Positions 28,601 to 35,147 of a DNA stretch of 64,000 bases are shown in pieces (position 1 is the first letter of the stretch; each line of letters begins with the position of its first letter). The DNA is taken from positions 38,831 through 102,830 of the forward strand of contig JAFTNW010000010.1 of NCBI GenBank assembly GCA_017451695.1. Reading direction: 5' to 3'. Under the pieces are notes generated by a model, which saw only the letters and a list, made by a program, of their open reading frames with translations, ran no database searches and was not told the DNA's origin. Made by a program: the position numbers and the translations under genes. The stretch is from Bacteroidaceae bacterium. Its GTDB lineage: Bacteria; Bacteroidota; Bacteroidia; Bacteroidales; Bacteroidaceae.

Positions 28601-28951
28601 CAAACAACAGCACTCATCGACCGTTGGGTTAAAGATGGTCAGATAACCTCTATCCCTAAAGTTGCTTTTGGTGACCCCATGGGTAACAGCCGTTTCTCTG
28701 ACCGTTGGATAGAAGATGGTTCATACTTGAGAATTAAAACCATTAAACTCTCTTACGATGTTCCTGTTTCTTACAGCTGGTTGCAGGGTCTCACCTTGTG
28801 GTGTGCTGCCGAGAATGTATATACATTCACAAAATATGATGGCAACGACCCCGAAACATCTGTAAACAACAACATACTTTATCAGGGCATCGATGCTGGT
28901 CTTTTGCCACAGTGTAGAAGTTTCCATTTCGGTGTAAAGCTTAACCTCTAA
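25685..28951 (+). CDS. SusC/RagA-family TonB-dependent outer-membrane transporter, second copy
   Basis: This 1088-residue protein has a signal peptide with an unusually basic start (MMKKRKKPMYMRQ), a CarboxypepD_reg domain (ITGTVYDAISRAPMPGVRV, MTNAEGQYTLEIPSYVTLLSF), the plug motifs MFVRGISSLNAKTQPLVVVD and VKLMKNGTALYGSRAANGVL, and a barrel ending HFGVKLNL. It is clearly diverged from the first SusC (different plug and barrel residues throughout), so the two transporters probably take different ligands or different forms of one. It lies between a FAS1 lipoprotein and a SusD gene in the same order as the first module. Confidence 0.95.
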   Translation: MMKKRKKPMYMRQFMQLLVALTVFMPSALNAHEANDSVKVESKAVATVETRTITGTVYDAISRAPMPGVRVQATGHEKITTMTNAEGQYTLEIPSYVTLLSFSTPQYLLVQRPVYNDDIINVRLYTDNFSKNYTEDIKAVEHNGFEKEISAGLSIDTDIQTNLGGDIRSISRSGALAIGNAMFVRGISSLNAKTQPLVVVDGVIWDMQEDAAYLHTGMFNNILAAIDVEDIEDVKLMKNGTALYGSRAANGVLIINTKRGRSMATRIAANVYGGVTLAPKTIDVMGAEDYRIYTNDLVGTIENIPANENFDFLRNDKDGFVMYNKYHNNTNWEDYTYTEALSQNYKLNVEGGDDIAMYNFSFGYTTADSPLEGNSLERMNVRLNSDISLTENFDTRFDISFSRVARELLDDGMREDESKLPISSIGYLAKIKSPFLSPYRFSDLGVISSNYDGADNFAVGPAGYAVARPNNSLYNPLIIINNGAGEYKNEMEYTNLGITIAPELRLGDFTINELFNYSLYRVNELYYLPYADPSGAKGYDFYSNDIRARISNYAASMFSREAIITSDTRVSWDKRFGAHDLDVYGGFRYTNFQHDSNSIGGANTGNDQNFGISSSLAGISTSGVDNTWTNLAWYLSADYSYKTKYFLQATASLETSSRVGKNADGIFKLGGVAWGLFPSVQAAWLVSSEKWFKCRPINMLKLRLGYDAVGNDAIDFFAARSYLQAANFYDKTMGLELGNVENDGVKWETTRRINLGADMMMFNNRLGLSFDVFKAKTSDLLVQKKYAFVTGMDKYWTNGGELENVGFELSANWKAVNKENFKWELGASVGHYKNEVTALSENLAPVSVYGGEVKTMVGQPVAVFWGYKTDGVLTSADEAAALGLYRKEGTNTYYFEAGDMKFVDINPGENPGLIDENDKTVIGDPNPDFYGNIYSSMRLKNWKLDVVCNYSVGNDIYNYYRQQLESGSSFNNQTTALIDRWVKDGQITSIPKVAFGDPMGNSRFSDRWIEDGSYLRIKTIKLSYDVPVSYSWLQGLTLWCAAENVYTFTKYDGNDPETSVNNNILYQGIDAGLLPQCRSFHFGVKLNL

Positions 28952-28961
28952 TGAATATAAA

Positions 28962-28996
28962 TCGTATTATTGCTGCCTTGTGTGGCAATAATACGA
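28962..28996 (+). other. Intercistronic hairpin between SusC-2 and SusD-2 genes
   Basis: A perfect 12-bp stem pairs TCGTATTATTGC (28962-28973) with GCAATAATACGA (28985-28996) around an 11-nt loop. It is followed by AATAAATAAAAAAC, not a U-tract. It lies 18 bp before the SusD start and may protect the upstream mRNA or tune SusD translation. Confidence 0.6.
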
Positions 28997-29014
28997 GAAT
29001 AAATAAAAAACACA

Positions 29015-31444
29015 ATGAAAAAGAATCTTATTTATACAGTTACATTCCTTCTTTGCGGAGCGTTCCTATTCTCCTCTTGCGAAGATATGCTGAACGTGGA
29101 ATCAAATCGCGTTGAGTATGAATTTGAAGGTTGGACTTTTAACGATTCGGTATATTCTGTATTGGGTATTCTGAAATCGGTTCAGAAGGTTGGCGACAGA
29201 AATGTCTTGTTGAATGAGCTTCGTGGCGACCTCCTCTCAACCAACGATAAGACACTTGATGATGTTCTTGAAATCAGCAACTTTGAGTTTGATATGGAGA
29301 ACAATCAATATCTCGATGTAAAGGACTATTTCTCTATCATCAACAACTGTAACGTATTCCTCGCACGCGTTGATACCACATTGGAGTACGACAATCGTCG
29401 TCTCATGTTGCGCGAGTATGTTGCTGTAAAGAGTATCCGTGCATGGACATACATGCAGCTGATAAAGAACCATGCGTATGTTCCCTATTTCACCGAGCCG
29501 GTGCTCACTCATAGCAAGGCCGAGGAGATAATGTCGGCAGCGCCTGCAGATCATCTCACCATTATCAATAACCTCATCGAGGATATTGCTCGCTACGAGA
29601 ATCCCTATACATACAAGATGCCTTTGTGGGAAGTTCCCGGTTTTGTCAATAAGGACCTCACAGGAAAGCTCTTCATGCCTATCCGCGTGCTCTTGGGCGA
29701 CCTATACTTGTGGCGTGCATCTTTGAAGGCCGAAACAACATCGTACCCATTGCCTTATCCTAACCCCAACAGCGACTACGCAATGGCTGCGAAGTATTAC
29801 CAGAGCTATCTTGCCGACGAAAAGAGCCCGAAGAGCGATCAAGTGGGTAATGTTTCTCACTCTAACGAAAAGCCCGATGATAAGAATACTACTCCCTCAA
29901 ATGAATATATAAATACCTTTACAAGAGAGGGCTTCACAAATTCTGTAGGTCTGGCAACCGCAATCATCCATTATGCCGATGACGAAAAGACCGGTCTGAC
30001 ATCGCAGCTTGCCGATATCTTTGCACCTACTGCCGACCTTGGTGAAAGACAGCTAACCGCATCTCCTGCCATTGTAGGTTTGTCTGCTCGTCAGGTTTAC
30101 AACTATCGTTATTACAAGAACGAGACCACATTTACAGATTATATCGTAGAGAGTAAGAAATGGCCCGGCGACCTCCGTCTCTTTGCATCTACTGCAACAT
30201 ACAGAGGTACTTTGGACAAGAATCTTTATGACAATATCATCCTCAAGTTCAACTTGAACAAGGCTGGCGATGTCTTCATAGAGGACGACAAGCAATTTGT
30301 AAGAGGAATGTCAGCCGAGACTAACAACATTGTGCTTGGTCGTAATACCCATGTCTATCTGCACTTTGCCGAGGCCTTGATGGGCTTGGAGCGCGAGGGT
30401 TGGACCGGTGCGAAGGAGTTGGCTATGACTGTCCTAAAATCAGGTGTGCAGGCCGAGTATAAAATCTATTGGCAGCCCGACACTGTAGTTGAGCAGCGCC
30501 AGGACGAAATAGGTCGCGGTCTCATAGCCGATTTGCGCGATGCCGAAGGAAAGGTTGTTAAGTTGGTCGTACCTGTTATCGATGAGGAGACCGGCGCTCC
30601 CGCTGTCGATGATGTAACAGGTGATCCTTTGACACAGGAGGTTGTTCAGAAGGTTCCCGTTATGGCCGAGGTAATCAAGTCTGAATATGATCCTCTTGTT
30701 TTCGATTTCTCATTGTTGAAGAATAATAAGGGTGTTCACTCTATCGGTTCCGGTTTCACAGAGTCTAACCCCTACTATGCACTCACCGACTCATGTGTAG
30801 CTCAATATCACAATATTTTGCCCGAGGATGGTGTTACAGAGATGCTATCGACAATTGTATATAACGACGACAAATCTCTCAGACAAATCCCCGTATATGA
30901 GGATGAGGAAAAGACAACATACAAGCTCGATGCCGATGGTAACGTAGTTTGGGAATATGCTTATACCGAGCCTGTTGAGGTTAAAGTATATAAAGTGACC
31001 AACGAGGACCGCGTTGCTTATATGTACGATAAGATTATCGACGAAATGGCATTGGAGATGGCTTGGGAAGGTCACCGCTTTGCCGACCTTGCACGTATGG
31101 CTACAGCCCTTGGTAACCCCGACTTCCTGGCAAAACGTGTTGCTGCTCGTGAAGTAAAAGACGCCGATTGGCGTACTGCCGAGACTGCTTTGGGTTGGAA
31201 TGCTGCATTGTATAGCAAGCTGAGCGACAGGAACAGTTGGTATCTGCCTCTGCCCGACGGCTATCTTGTACCTACAATAGTACCCGTAACTCCCGATCCT
31301 CCCTTCATACCCGAGGCTCCCGAGGAGGAAGAACCCGAAACACCTGTAACCCCCGATACACCTTCTGTTGATGATGGTGGCGAGGATACACCCGCCGACG
31401 AGGAGCAGACACCTGCCGCTCCCGAGGCCGGTGAGGGCGAATAA
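29015..31444 (+). CDS. SusD/RagB-family lipoprotein, unusually long
   Basis: This is an 809-residue lipoprotein (lipobox FSSC, Cys22). It has SusD-type motifs: INNCNVFLARVD, YVAVKSIRAWTYMQLIKNHAYVPYFTEP, YYQSYLADEKS, HLHFAEALMGLEREG equivalents, and the C-terminal MALEMAWEGHRFADLARMATALG. It exceeds the usual 480-650 residues for two visible reasons: an insert of roughly 170 residues (about 480-650) before the C-terminal SusD motif, and a C-terminal acidic tail of about 55 residues rich in Pro, Glu and Thr (EEEEPETPVTPDTP). The tail may be a flexible surface stalk or calcium-binding linker. It pairs with the SusC encoded 63 bp upstream. Confidence 0.9.
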   Translation: MKKNLIYTVTFLLCGAFLFSSCEDMLNVESNRVEYEFEGWTFNDSVYSVLGILKSVQKVGDRNVLLNELRGDLLSTNDKTLDDVLEISNFEFDMENNQYLDVKDYFSIINNCNVFLARVDTTLEYDNRRLMLREYVAVKSIRAWTYMQLIKNHAYVPYFTEPVLTHSKAEEIMSAAPADHLTIINNLIEDIARYENPYTYKMPLWEVPGFVNKDLTGKLFMPIRVLLGDLYLWRASLKAETTSYPLPYPNPNSDYAMAAKYYQSYLADEKSPKSDQVGNVSHSNEKPDDKNTTPSNEYINTFTREGFTNSVGLATAIIHYADDEKTGLTSQLADIFAPTADLGERQLTASPAIVGLSARQVYNYRYYKNETTFTDYIVESKKWPGDLRLFASTATYRGTLDKNLYDNIILKFNLNKAGDVFIEDDKQFVRGMSAETNNIVLGRNTHVYLHFAEALMGLEREGWTGAKELAMTVLKSGVQAEYKIYWQPDTVVEQRQDEIGRGLIADLRDAEGKVVKLVVPVIDEETGAPAVDDVTGDPLTQEVVQKVPVMAEVIKSEYDPLVFDFSLLKNNKGVHSIGSGFTESNPYYALTDSCVAQYHNILPEDGVTEMLSTIVYNDDKSLRQIPVYEDEEKTTYKLDADGNVVWEYAYTEPVEVKVYKVTNEDRVAYMYDKIIDEMALEMAWEGHRFADLARMATALGNPDFLAKRVAAREVKDADWRTAETALGWNAALYSKLSDRNSWYLPLPDGYLVPTIVPVTPDPPFIPEAPEEEEPETPVTPDTPSVDDGGEDTPADEEQTPAAPEAGEGE

Positions 31445-31450
31445 ATAGAC

Positions 31451-31486
31451 ACAAAACAGAGAGAAGCGCGCTTCTCTCTGTTTTGT
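31451..31486. terminator. Perfect 36-bp palindrome, probable terminator
   Basis: The left half ACAAAACAGAGAGAAGCG is the exact reverse complement of the right half, with no unpaired loop bases. A-rich and T-rich ends make it able to terminate in both directions. It closes the FAS1-SusC-SusD cluster. Confidence 0.85.
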
Positions 31487-31510
31487 TATGTAATAAATAA
31501 AAATACCGAT

Positions 31511-32215
31511 ATGAAGAAAATAGTAATACTCACAGGCGCAGGAATGAGCGCGGAAAGCGGCATTGCAACCTTTCGTGGCGGTGGCGGTTTGTGGAACAAC
31601 TATCCTGTGGAGCAGGTTGCCACACCCGAGGGCTTTGCGGCCGACCCCGCCCTTGTGCTTGATTTCTATAACCAGCGCCGCACAGAATTGCTTGGTGCGG
31701 AACCCAATGAGGGGCATCGCCTTGTGGCGGCACTTGAAGAGAGGTACGATGTAACCGTTGTTACGCAGAATGTCGATGACCTGCACGAGCGCGCCGGCTC
31801 CTCTTCGGTGATACATTTGCATGGCGAGCTCATGAAGGTGTGCTCATCGCGCAACCCGCAAGATTTGCGATATGTACGCACCCTCTTGCCAACGGCCCCC
31901 ACCATCAAGATGGGCGACCTTGCTGCCGACGGCTCGCAGTTACGCCCATTCATAGTGTGGTTTGGCGAGGCAGTCCCTCTTATGGAAGCCGCCGTGGCTG
32001 CCATGCAGGGCATAGATGCCTTTATAATAATAGGAACATCGCTCAATGTATATCCCGCAGCGGGCTTGTTCCACTATGTTCCTGCCGGTGTCCCCATCTA
32101 TCTTATAGACCCCAACGATGTGGCGGCTGTGTTGCCATCCAATGTCGTTCACATACGCAAAGGAGCCTCGGAAGGAATGCGCCTGCTTATAGACAGCTAT
32201 CTTTCCAACTTTTAG
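31511..32215 (+). CDS. cobB: Sir2-family NAD-dependent protein deacylase (class III-like)
   Basis: This 234-residue cytoplasmic sirtuin has the NAD-binding GAGMSAESGIATFRG (9-23), TQNVDDLHERAG (85-96), catalytic His104 in HLHGE, and GTSLNVYPAAGL. Tyr53 and Arg56 in FYNQR form the YxxR pair that in class III sirtuins (CobB, SIRT5) recognises succinyl- and malonyl-lysine. The zinc-ribbon Cys pairs expected after the catalytic His are largely missing: only Cys111 is present where two CXXC pairs are usual. It is thus either a zinc-free variant or relies on other ligands. It is flanked by palindromic terminators and appears monocistronic. Confidence 0.9.
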   Translation: MKKIVILTGAGMSAESGIATFRGGGGLWNNYPVEQVATPEGFAADPALVLDFYNQRRTELLGAEPNEGHRLVAALEERYDVTVVTQNVDDLHERAGSSSVIHLHGELMKVCSSRNPQDLRYVRTLLPTAPTIKMGDLAADGSQLRPFIVWFGEAVPLMEAAVAAMQGIDAFIIIGTSLNVYPAAGLFHYVPAGVPIYLIDPNDVAAVLPSNVVHIRKGASEGMRLLIDSYLSNF

Positions 32216-32245
32216 TTAATTTATATAAAATTACATACAATACTC

Positions 32246-32294
32246 TTTGCAGATAAAAAACAAATGCTACTTTTGCAAAAGTAGCATTTGTTTT
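32246..32294 (+). promoter_or_regulatory. 38-bp palindromic terminator overlapping a possible rubredoxin promoter
   Basis: The palindrome 32257-32294 has two 19-nt halves (AAAACAAATGCTACTTTTG and its complement), ending in TTTT, and would terminate the sirtuin transcript. TACTTTTG at 32268-32275 inside it matches the -7 consensus and TTTG at 32246-32249 lies 18 bp upstream, so the same DNA could start the rubredoxin transcript. Confidence 0.6.
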
Positions 32295-32341
32295 ATCAAC
32301 AAAATGTGTAATTAATGTGTTATAACAAAAAATGAACTATT

Positions 32342-32506
32342 ATGAAGAAATATTATTGCACAGTATGTCAGTGGGAGTACGACCCCGCAATTGGCGATCC
32401 CGAACAGGGTATTGAGCCCGGAACATCGTTTGAAAACCTTCCCGAAGATTGGGTATGCCCCATGTGTGGTGTAGGGAAAGACGAGTTCGCACCTGTGGAG
32501 GAGTAA
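32342..32506 (+). CDS. Rubredoxin
   Basis: This 54-residue protein begins [20 protein letters not shown] and has the two iron-binding knuckles CTVC (Cys6, Cys9) and CPMC (in [13 protein letters not shown]). The conserved aromatic and acidic positions and the length match classical rubredoxins. It would hold one iron atom with four cysteines and carry single electrons, in anaerobes often to rubrerythrin or superoxide reductase for oxygen and peroxide defence. No such partner is encoded nearby. The gene ends 10 bp from the convergent YgiQ-type gene with no separate terminator. Confidence 0.95.
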   Translation: MKKYYCTVCQWEYDPAIGDPEQGIEPGTSFENLPEDWVCPMCGVGKDEFAPVEE

Positions 32507-32516
32507 ACACGCTCCT

Positions 32517-34373
32517 TTACAGTCCAAGTTTTTTTAGCAGGTCCGCACGCCCCAAGCGTCGCAGGGCCTGCATTATTTCTCTCCTCTCCTCGGGTTTATA
32601 CCAAAAGAAGAAACGCCTTTGAGCCTCCTTGTCGCGCATGCTGCGTGCCACATAAACCTTCTCACCTGTTTCGGGATTGATGCCTGTGTAATACATCTCC
32701 GTGGCCATGGTCATGGGTGTGGGAGTAAAGTCCTGCACCTGTTCCAAATGAAAATTCAGTTGCTTTGTCTCTGCCGCAAGTTCTGCCATGCTCTCAATGG
32801 TGCTGCCCGGGTGGCTGCTTATAAAGTATGGTATTATTTGCTGTTTCAGATTATAGCGGCTGTTTATCTTGTCGAATATCCTTTTGAAATCGTGGAATTG
32901 CTTGAACGGTGGCTTGCGCATAAGGCGTAGCACGTCATCGTTGGTGTGCTCGGGAGCAACCTTCAAACGGCCACTCACATGGTTGCGTATCAGCTCTTCG
33001 GTATATCTGTCGCTTGCCGCATCGCGCTCTTTGTCGCCACTGCGGTGCAGGAGCATGTCGTATCGTACCCCGCTGCCTATAAAACTTTTCTTTATCTGTG
33101 GCATAGCATCTACCCTCTTGTAAAGATTCAGTAGGGCGGTGTGGTCTATATTAAGGTTGGGGCATATCTTTGGCTGTATGCACGACGGGCGCGAACACTT
33201 GGCACATATCTCCTCGTTCTTGCCATGCATCATATACATATTTGCCGATGGGCCGCCAAGGTCCGATAGATATCCCTTGAAATCGGGCAACGCGGCTATT
33301 GCCTCTATCTCTCGTATAATGCTCTCCGTGCTGCGGTTTACAATGAACTTGCCTTGATGTGCCGATATGGTGCAGAAGGCACACCCGCCAAAGCAACCGC
33401 GGTGAATATTCACCGAGAACTTAATCATATCATAAGCCGGTATGCGCTTGCCGTTGTATTTGGGGTGGGGCAGGCGTGTGTATGGCAGGTCGAAACTGTG
33501 GTCCAGCTGCTCGGTTGTCATTCTGGGGAATGGCGGGTTCACCACCACATACCCCTCTTCATACTCCTGTATCAGCCTTTTGGCACTCACTTTGTTCGAC
33601 TCCTTTTCTATCGCAAGGAAATTGGCTGCCTGCTGCTTTTTGTCTTGCAGGCACACCGCATGTGGGGCAAGCAGCTTGTCGCTCTCTGTCTGTGGCGTGA
33701 AATCTGTTTTTTGTACCAACACTCCTGTCTGCCTTATATCCTTGGCAATCTCCCTTGCTTGCGATGCGGTGATGTAATCCCCGCCATCCTGTTCCAATCG
33801 TTGCTTCATGGCATTGGCAATGGCAATTATCGGTTGCTCGCCCATGCCATACACCAGAATGTCGGCATTGCTCTCTATGAGAATGCTTTTTTTTAGGCAG
33901 TCCTGCCAATAATCGTAATGAGTGAAACGGCGCATTGAGGCTTCAATGCCACCAATGAGTACGGCCGAGTCGGGGAATAGCTTTTTCAGCGCTGTGGAAT
34001 ATACCGTTGTGGCATACTCGGGGCGCATGCTGTGCTTGCCGTTTGGTGAGTAGGCATCCTCGCTGCGGAATCGTTTGGCTGCGGTGTATTTGTTCACCAT
34101 GGAGTCCATGCAACCGGCCGAGATACCAAAAAACAATCTCGGTCGTCCCATCTTTTTGAAGTCGCGCAGGTCGTCCTGCCAATTGGGCTGCGGCACAATG
34201 GCCACACGCAACCCCTCGGCCTCCAATATTCGGCCTATCACGGCTGCACCAAAGGATGGGTGGTCTATATAAGCGTCGCCGCTGAATATAACCACATCAA
34301 GCTCGTTCCACCCACGCATCTCCGCCTCTTTGCGGGTGGTGGGCAACCAATCGCTCACTCTTCTGCCACTCAT
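32517..34373 (-). CDS. YgiQ-family radical SAM protein (UPF0313)
   Basis: This 618-residue protein has the radical SAM cluster motif HRGCFGGCAFC with Cys327, Cys331 and Cys334 binding the 4Fe-4S cluster. An N-terminal cobalamin-binding-like region precedes it (WNELDVVIFSGDAYIDHPSFG, ILEAEGLRVAIVPQP), and the tail contains EQVQDFTPTPMTMATEMYYTG, typical of YgiQ. The family is widespread but its substrate is unknown to me. It is the last gene of the minus-strand run led by the T9SS genes and starts 1 bp after the small unknown gene upstream. Confidence 0.93.
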   Translation of the reverse strand: MSGRRVSDWLPTTRKEAEMRGWNELDVVIFSGDAYIDHPSFGAAVIGRILEAEGLRVAIVPQPNWQDDLRDFKKMGRPRLFFGISAGCMDSMVNKYTAAKRFRSEDAYSPNGKHSMRPEYATTVYSTALKKLFPDSAVLIGGIEASMRRFTHYDYWQDCLKKSILIESNADILVYGMGEQPIIAIANAMKQRLEQDGGDYITASQAREIAKDIRQTGVLVQKTDFTPQTESDKLLAPHAVCLQDKKQQAANFLAIEKESNKVSAKRLIQEYEEGYVVVNPPFPRMTTEQLDHSFDLPYTRLPHPKYNGKRIPAYDMIKFSVNIHRGCFGGCAFCTISAHQGKFIVNRSTESIIREIEAIAALPDFKGYLSDLGGPSANMYMMHGKNEEICAKCSRPSCIQPKICPNLNIDHTALLNLYKRVDAMPQIKKSFIGSGVRYDMLLHRSGDKERDAASDRYTEELIRNHVSGRLKVAPEHTNDDVLRLMRKPPFKQFHDFKRIFDKINSRYNLKQQIIPYFISSHPGSTIESMAELAAETKQLNFHLEQVQDFTPTPMTMATEMYYTGINPETGEKVYVARSMRDKEAQRRFFFWYKPEERREIMQALRRLGRADLLKKLGL

Positions 34374-34374
34374 T

Positions 34375-34692
34375 TTACTCCTGTTCTGCGGGTTGTTCCG
34401 TCTCTTGTTTCTGCAACCAGCTGTTGTAACATGTCATCAGGTTCGACAGGCCTAGAGCCTTCATGTTCTCGTCGTACAACACCGTGCACAAGTCGAGCAA
34501 CTCCTTGGCATCCATCTGTTGCGATGCTATGAGTGCGCGCACCGTCAGGCGCAGCTTGCCAAGCGAATCTTCATCAACCTTGCCCATGCTGTTTGTTATG
34601 CGGTCGAGCAATGAGAATTTTCTAATAATCTGCAACTGTTCTTCGGTAACCTCTATGGTTCTTGTACCCGATGCGTTTGCGTTTATCTTCAT
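34375..34692 (-). CDS. Hypothetical 105-residue protein
   Basis: I do not recognise this protein. It is soluble, helical in appearance and acidic at the C-terminus (QKQETEQPAEQE), with a short beta-like N-terminus (MKINANASGTRTIEVTEEQ). It starts 18 bp after tsaE and ends 1 bp before the YgiQ gene, and codon use is like its neighbours, so it is likely real and co-transcribed. No catalytic or metal-binding motif was seen. Confidence 0.75.
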   Translation of the reverse strand: MKINANASGTRTIEVTEEQLQIIRKFSLLDRITNSMGKVDEDSLGKLRLTVRALIASQQMDAKELLDLCTVLYDENMKALGLSNLMTCYNSWLQKQETEQPAEQE

Positions 34693-34710
34693 TTCCTTTA
34701 TATTAGTGTG

Positions 34711-35145
34711 TTAATCTTTCTTTTCAATAGTTATTGTACGTGTTCCGTCGGCCTCTTCGTTTATCTCCACTTTTACCGCCTCTTCGGGCAATAGCTCCTC
34801 AATAAGTTCCGGCCATTCTATGAAGCAGTAGGCATCGCTGTATAGATACTCCTCGTAGCCCATGTTATATACCTCGGCTATCGATTTTATTCTGTAAAAA
34901 TCGAAGTGGAAGATGGTCTCGTGCTTGCCTCCCTCGTACTCGTTCACTATGGCAAATGTAGGGGAGTTTATGCAATCCTCAACCCCCATCTCCTCACAAA
35001 TGCTCTTTATGAAGGTGGTCTTGCCTGCGCCCATGCTGCCATAGAATGCAAAAATACGTCGCCCATCCATGGCTGCAATGAATTTTTGCGCTGCGGCAGG
35101 GTAATCCTCAATCCTCTCTATTCTTATTATGCAATCCTTGCTCAT
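34711..35145 (-). CDS. tsaE: tRNA threonylcarbamoyladenosine biosynthesis ATPase TsaE
   Basis: This 144-residue P-loop protein has Walker A GSMGAGKTT (36-44), the following TFIKSICEEMG helix, INSPTFAIVNEYEG, HFDFYRI and FIEWPELIEELLP, all standard TsaE motifs. TsaE hydrolyses ATP in the TsaBDE complex that makes t6A37 on ANN-decoding tRNAs. Length is normal. It is placed 2 bp after porX and 18 bp before the unknown small gene; the link to secretion regulators is probably only operonic. Confidence 0.96.
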   Translation of the reverse strand: MSKDCIIRIERIEDYPAAAQKFIAAMDGRRIFAFYGSMGAGKTTFIKSICEEMGVEDCINSPTFAIVNEYEGGKHETIFHFDFYRIKSIAEVYNMGYEEYLYSDAYCFIEWPELIEELLPEEAVKVEINEEADGTRTITIEKKD

Positions 35146-35147
35146 CG

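Noticed and set aside
31451..31486. Insertion sequence end or attachment site
   Set aside because: The palindrome has no second copy nearby, no transposase or integrase gene, and the flanks suit a terminator.
34711..35145. Toxin-antitoxin or phage-defence role for the tsaE-PglZ neighbourhood
   Set aside because: The PglZ domain is fused to a receiver domain as in PorX, not to BREX components, and no other defence gene is present.
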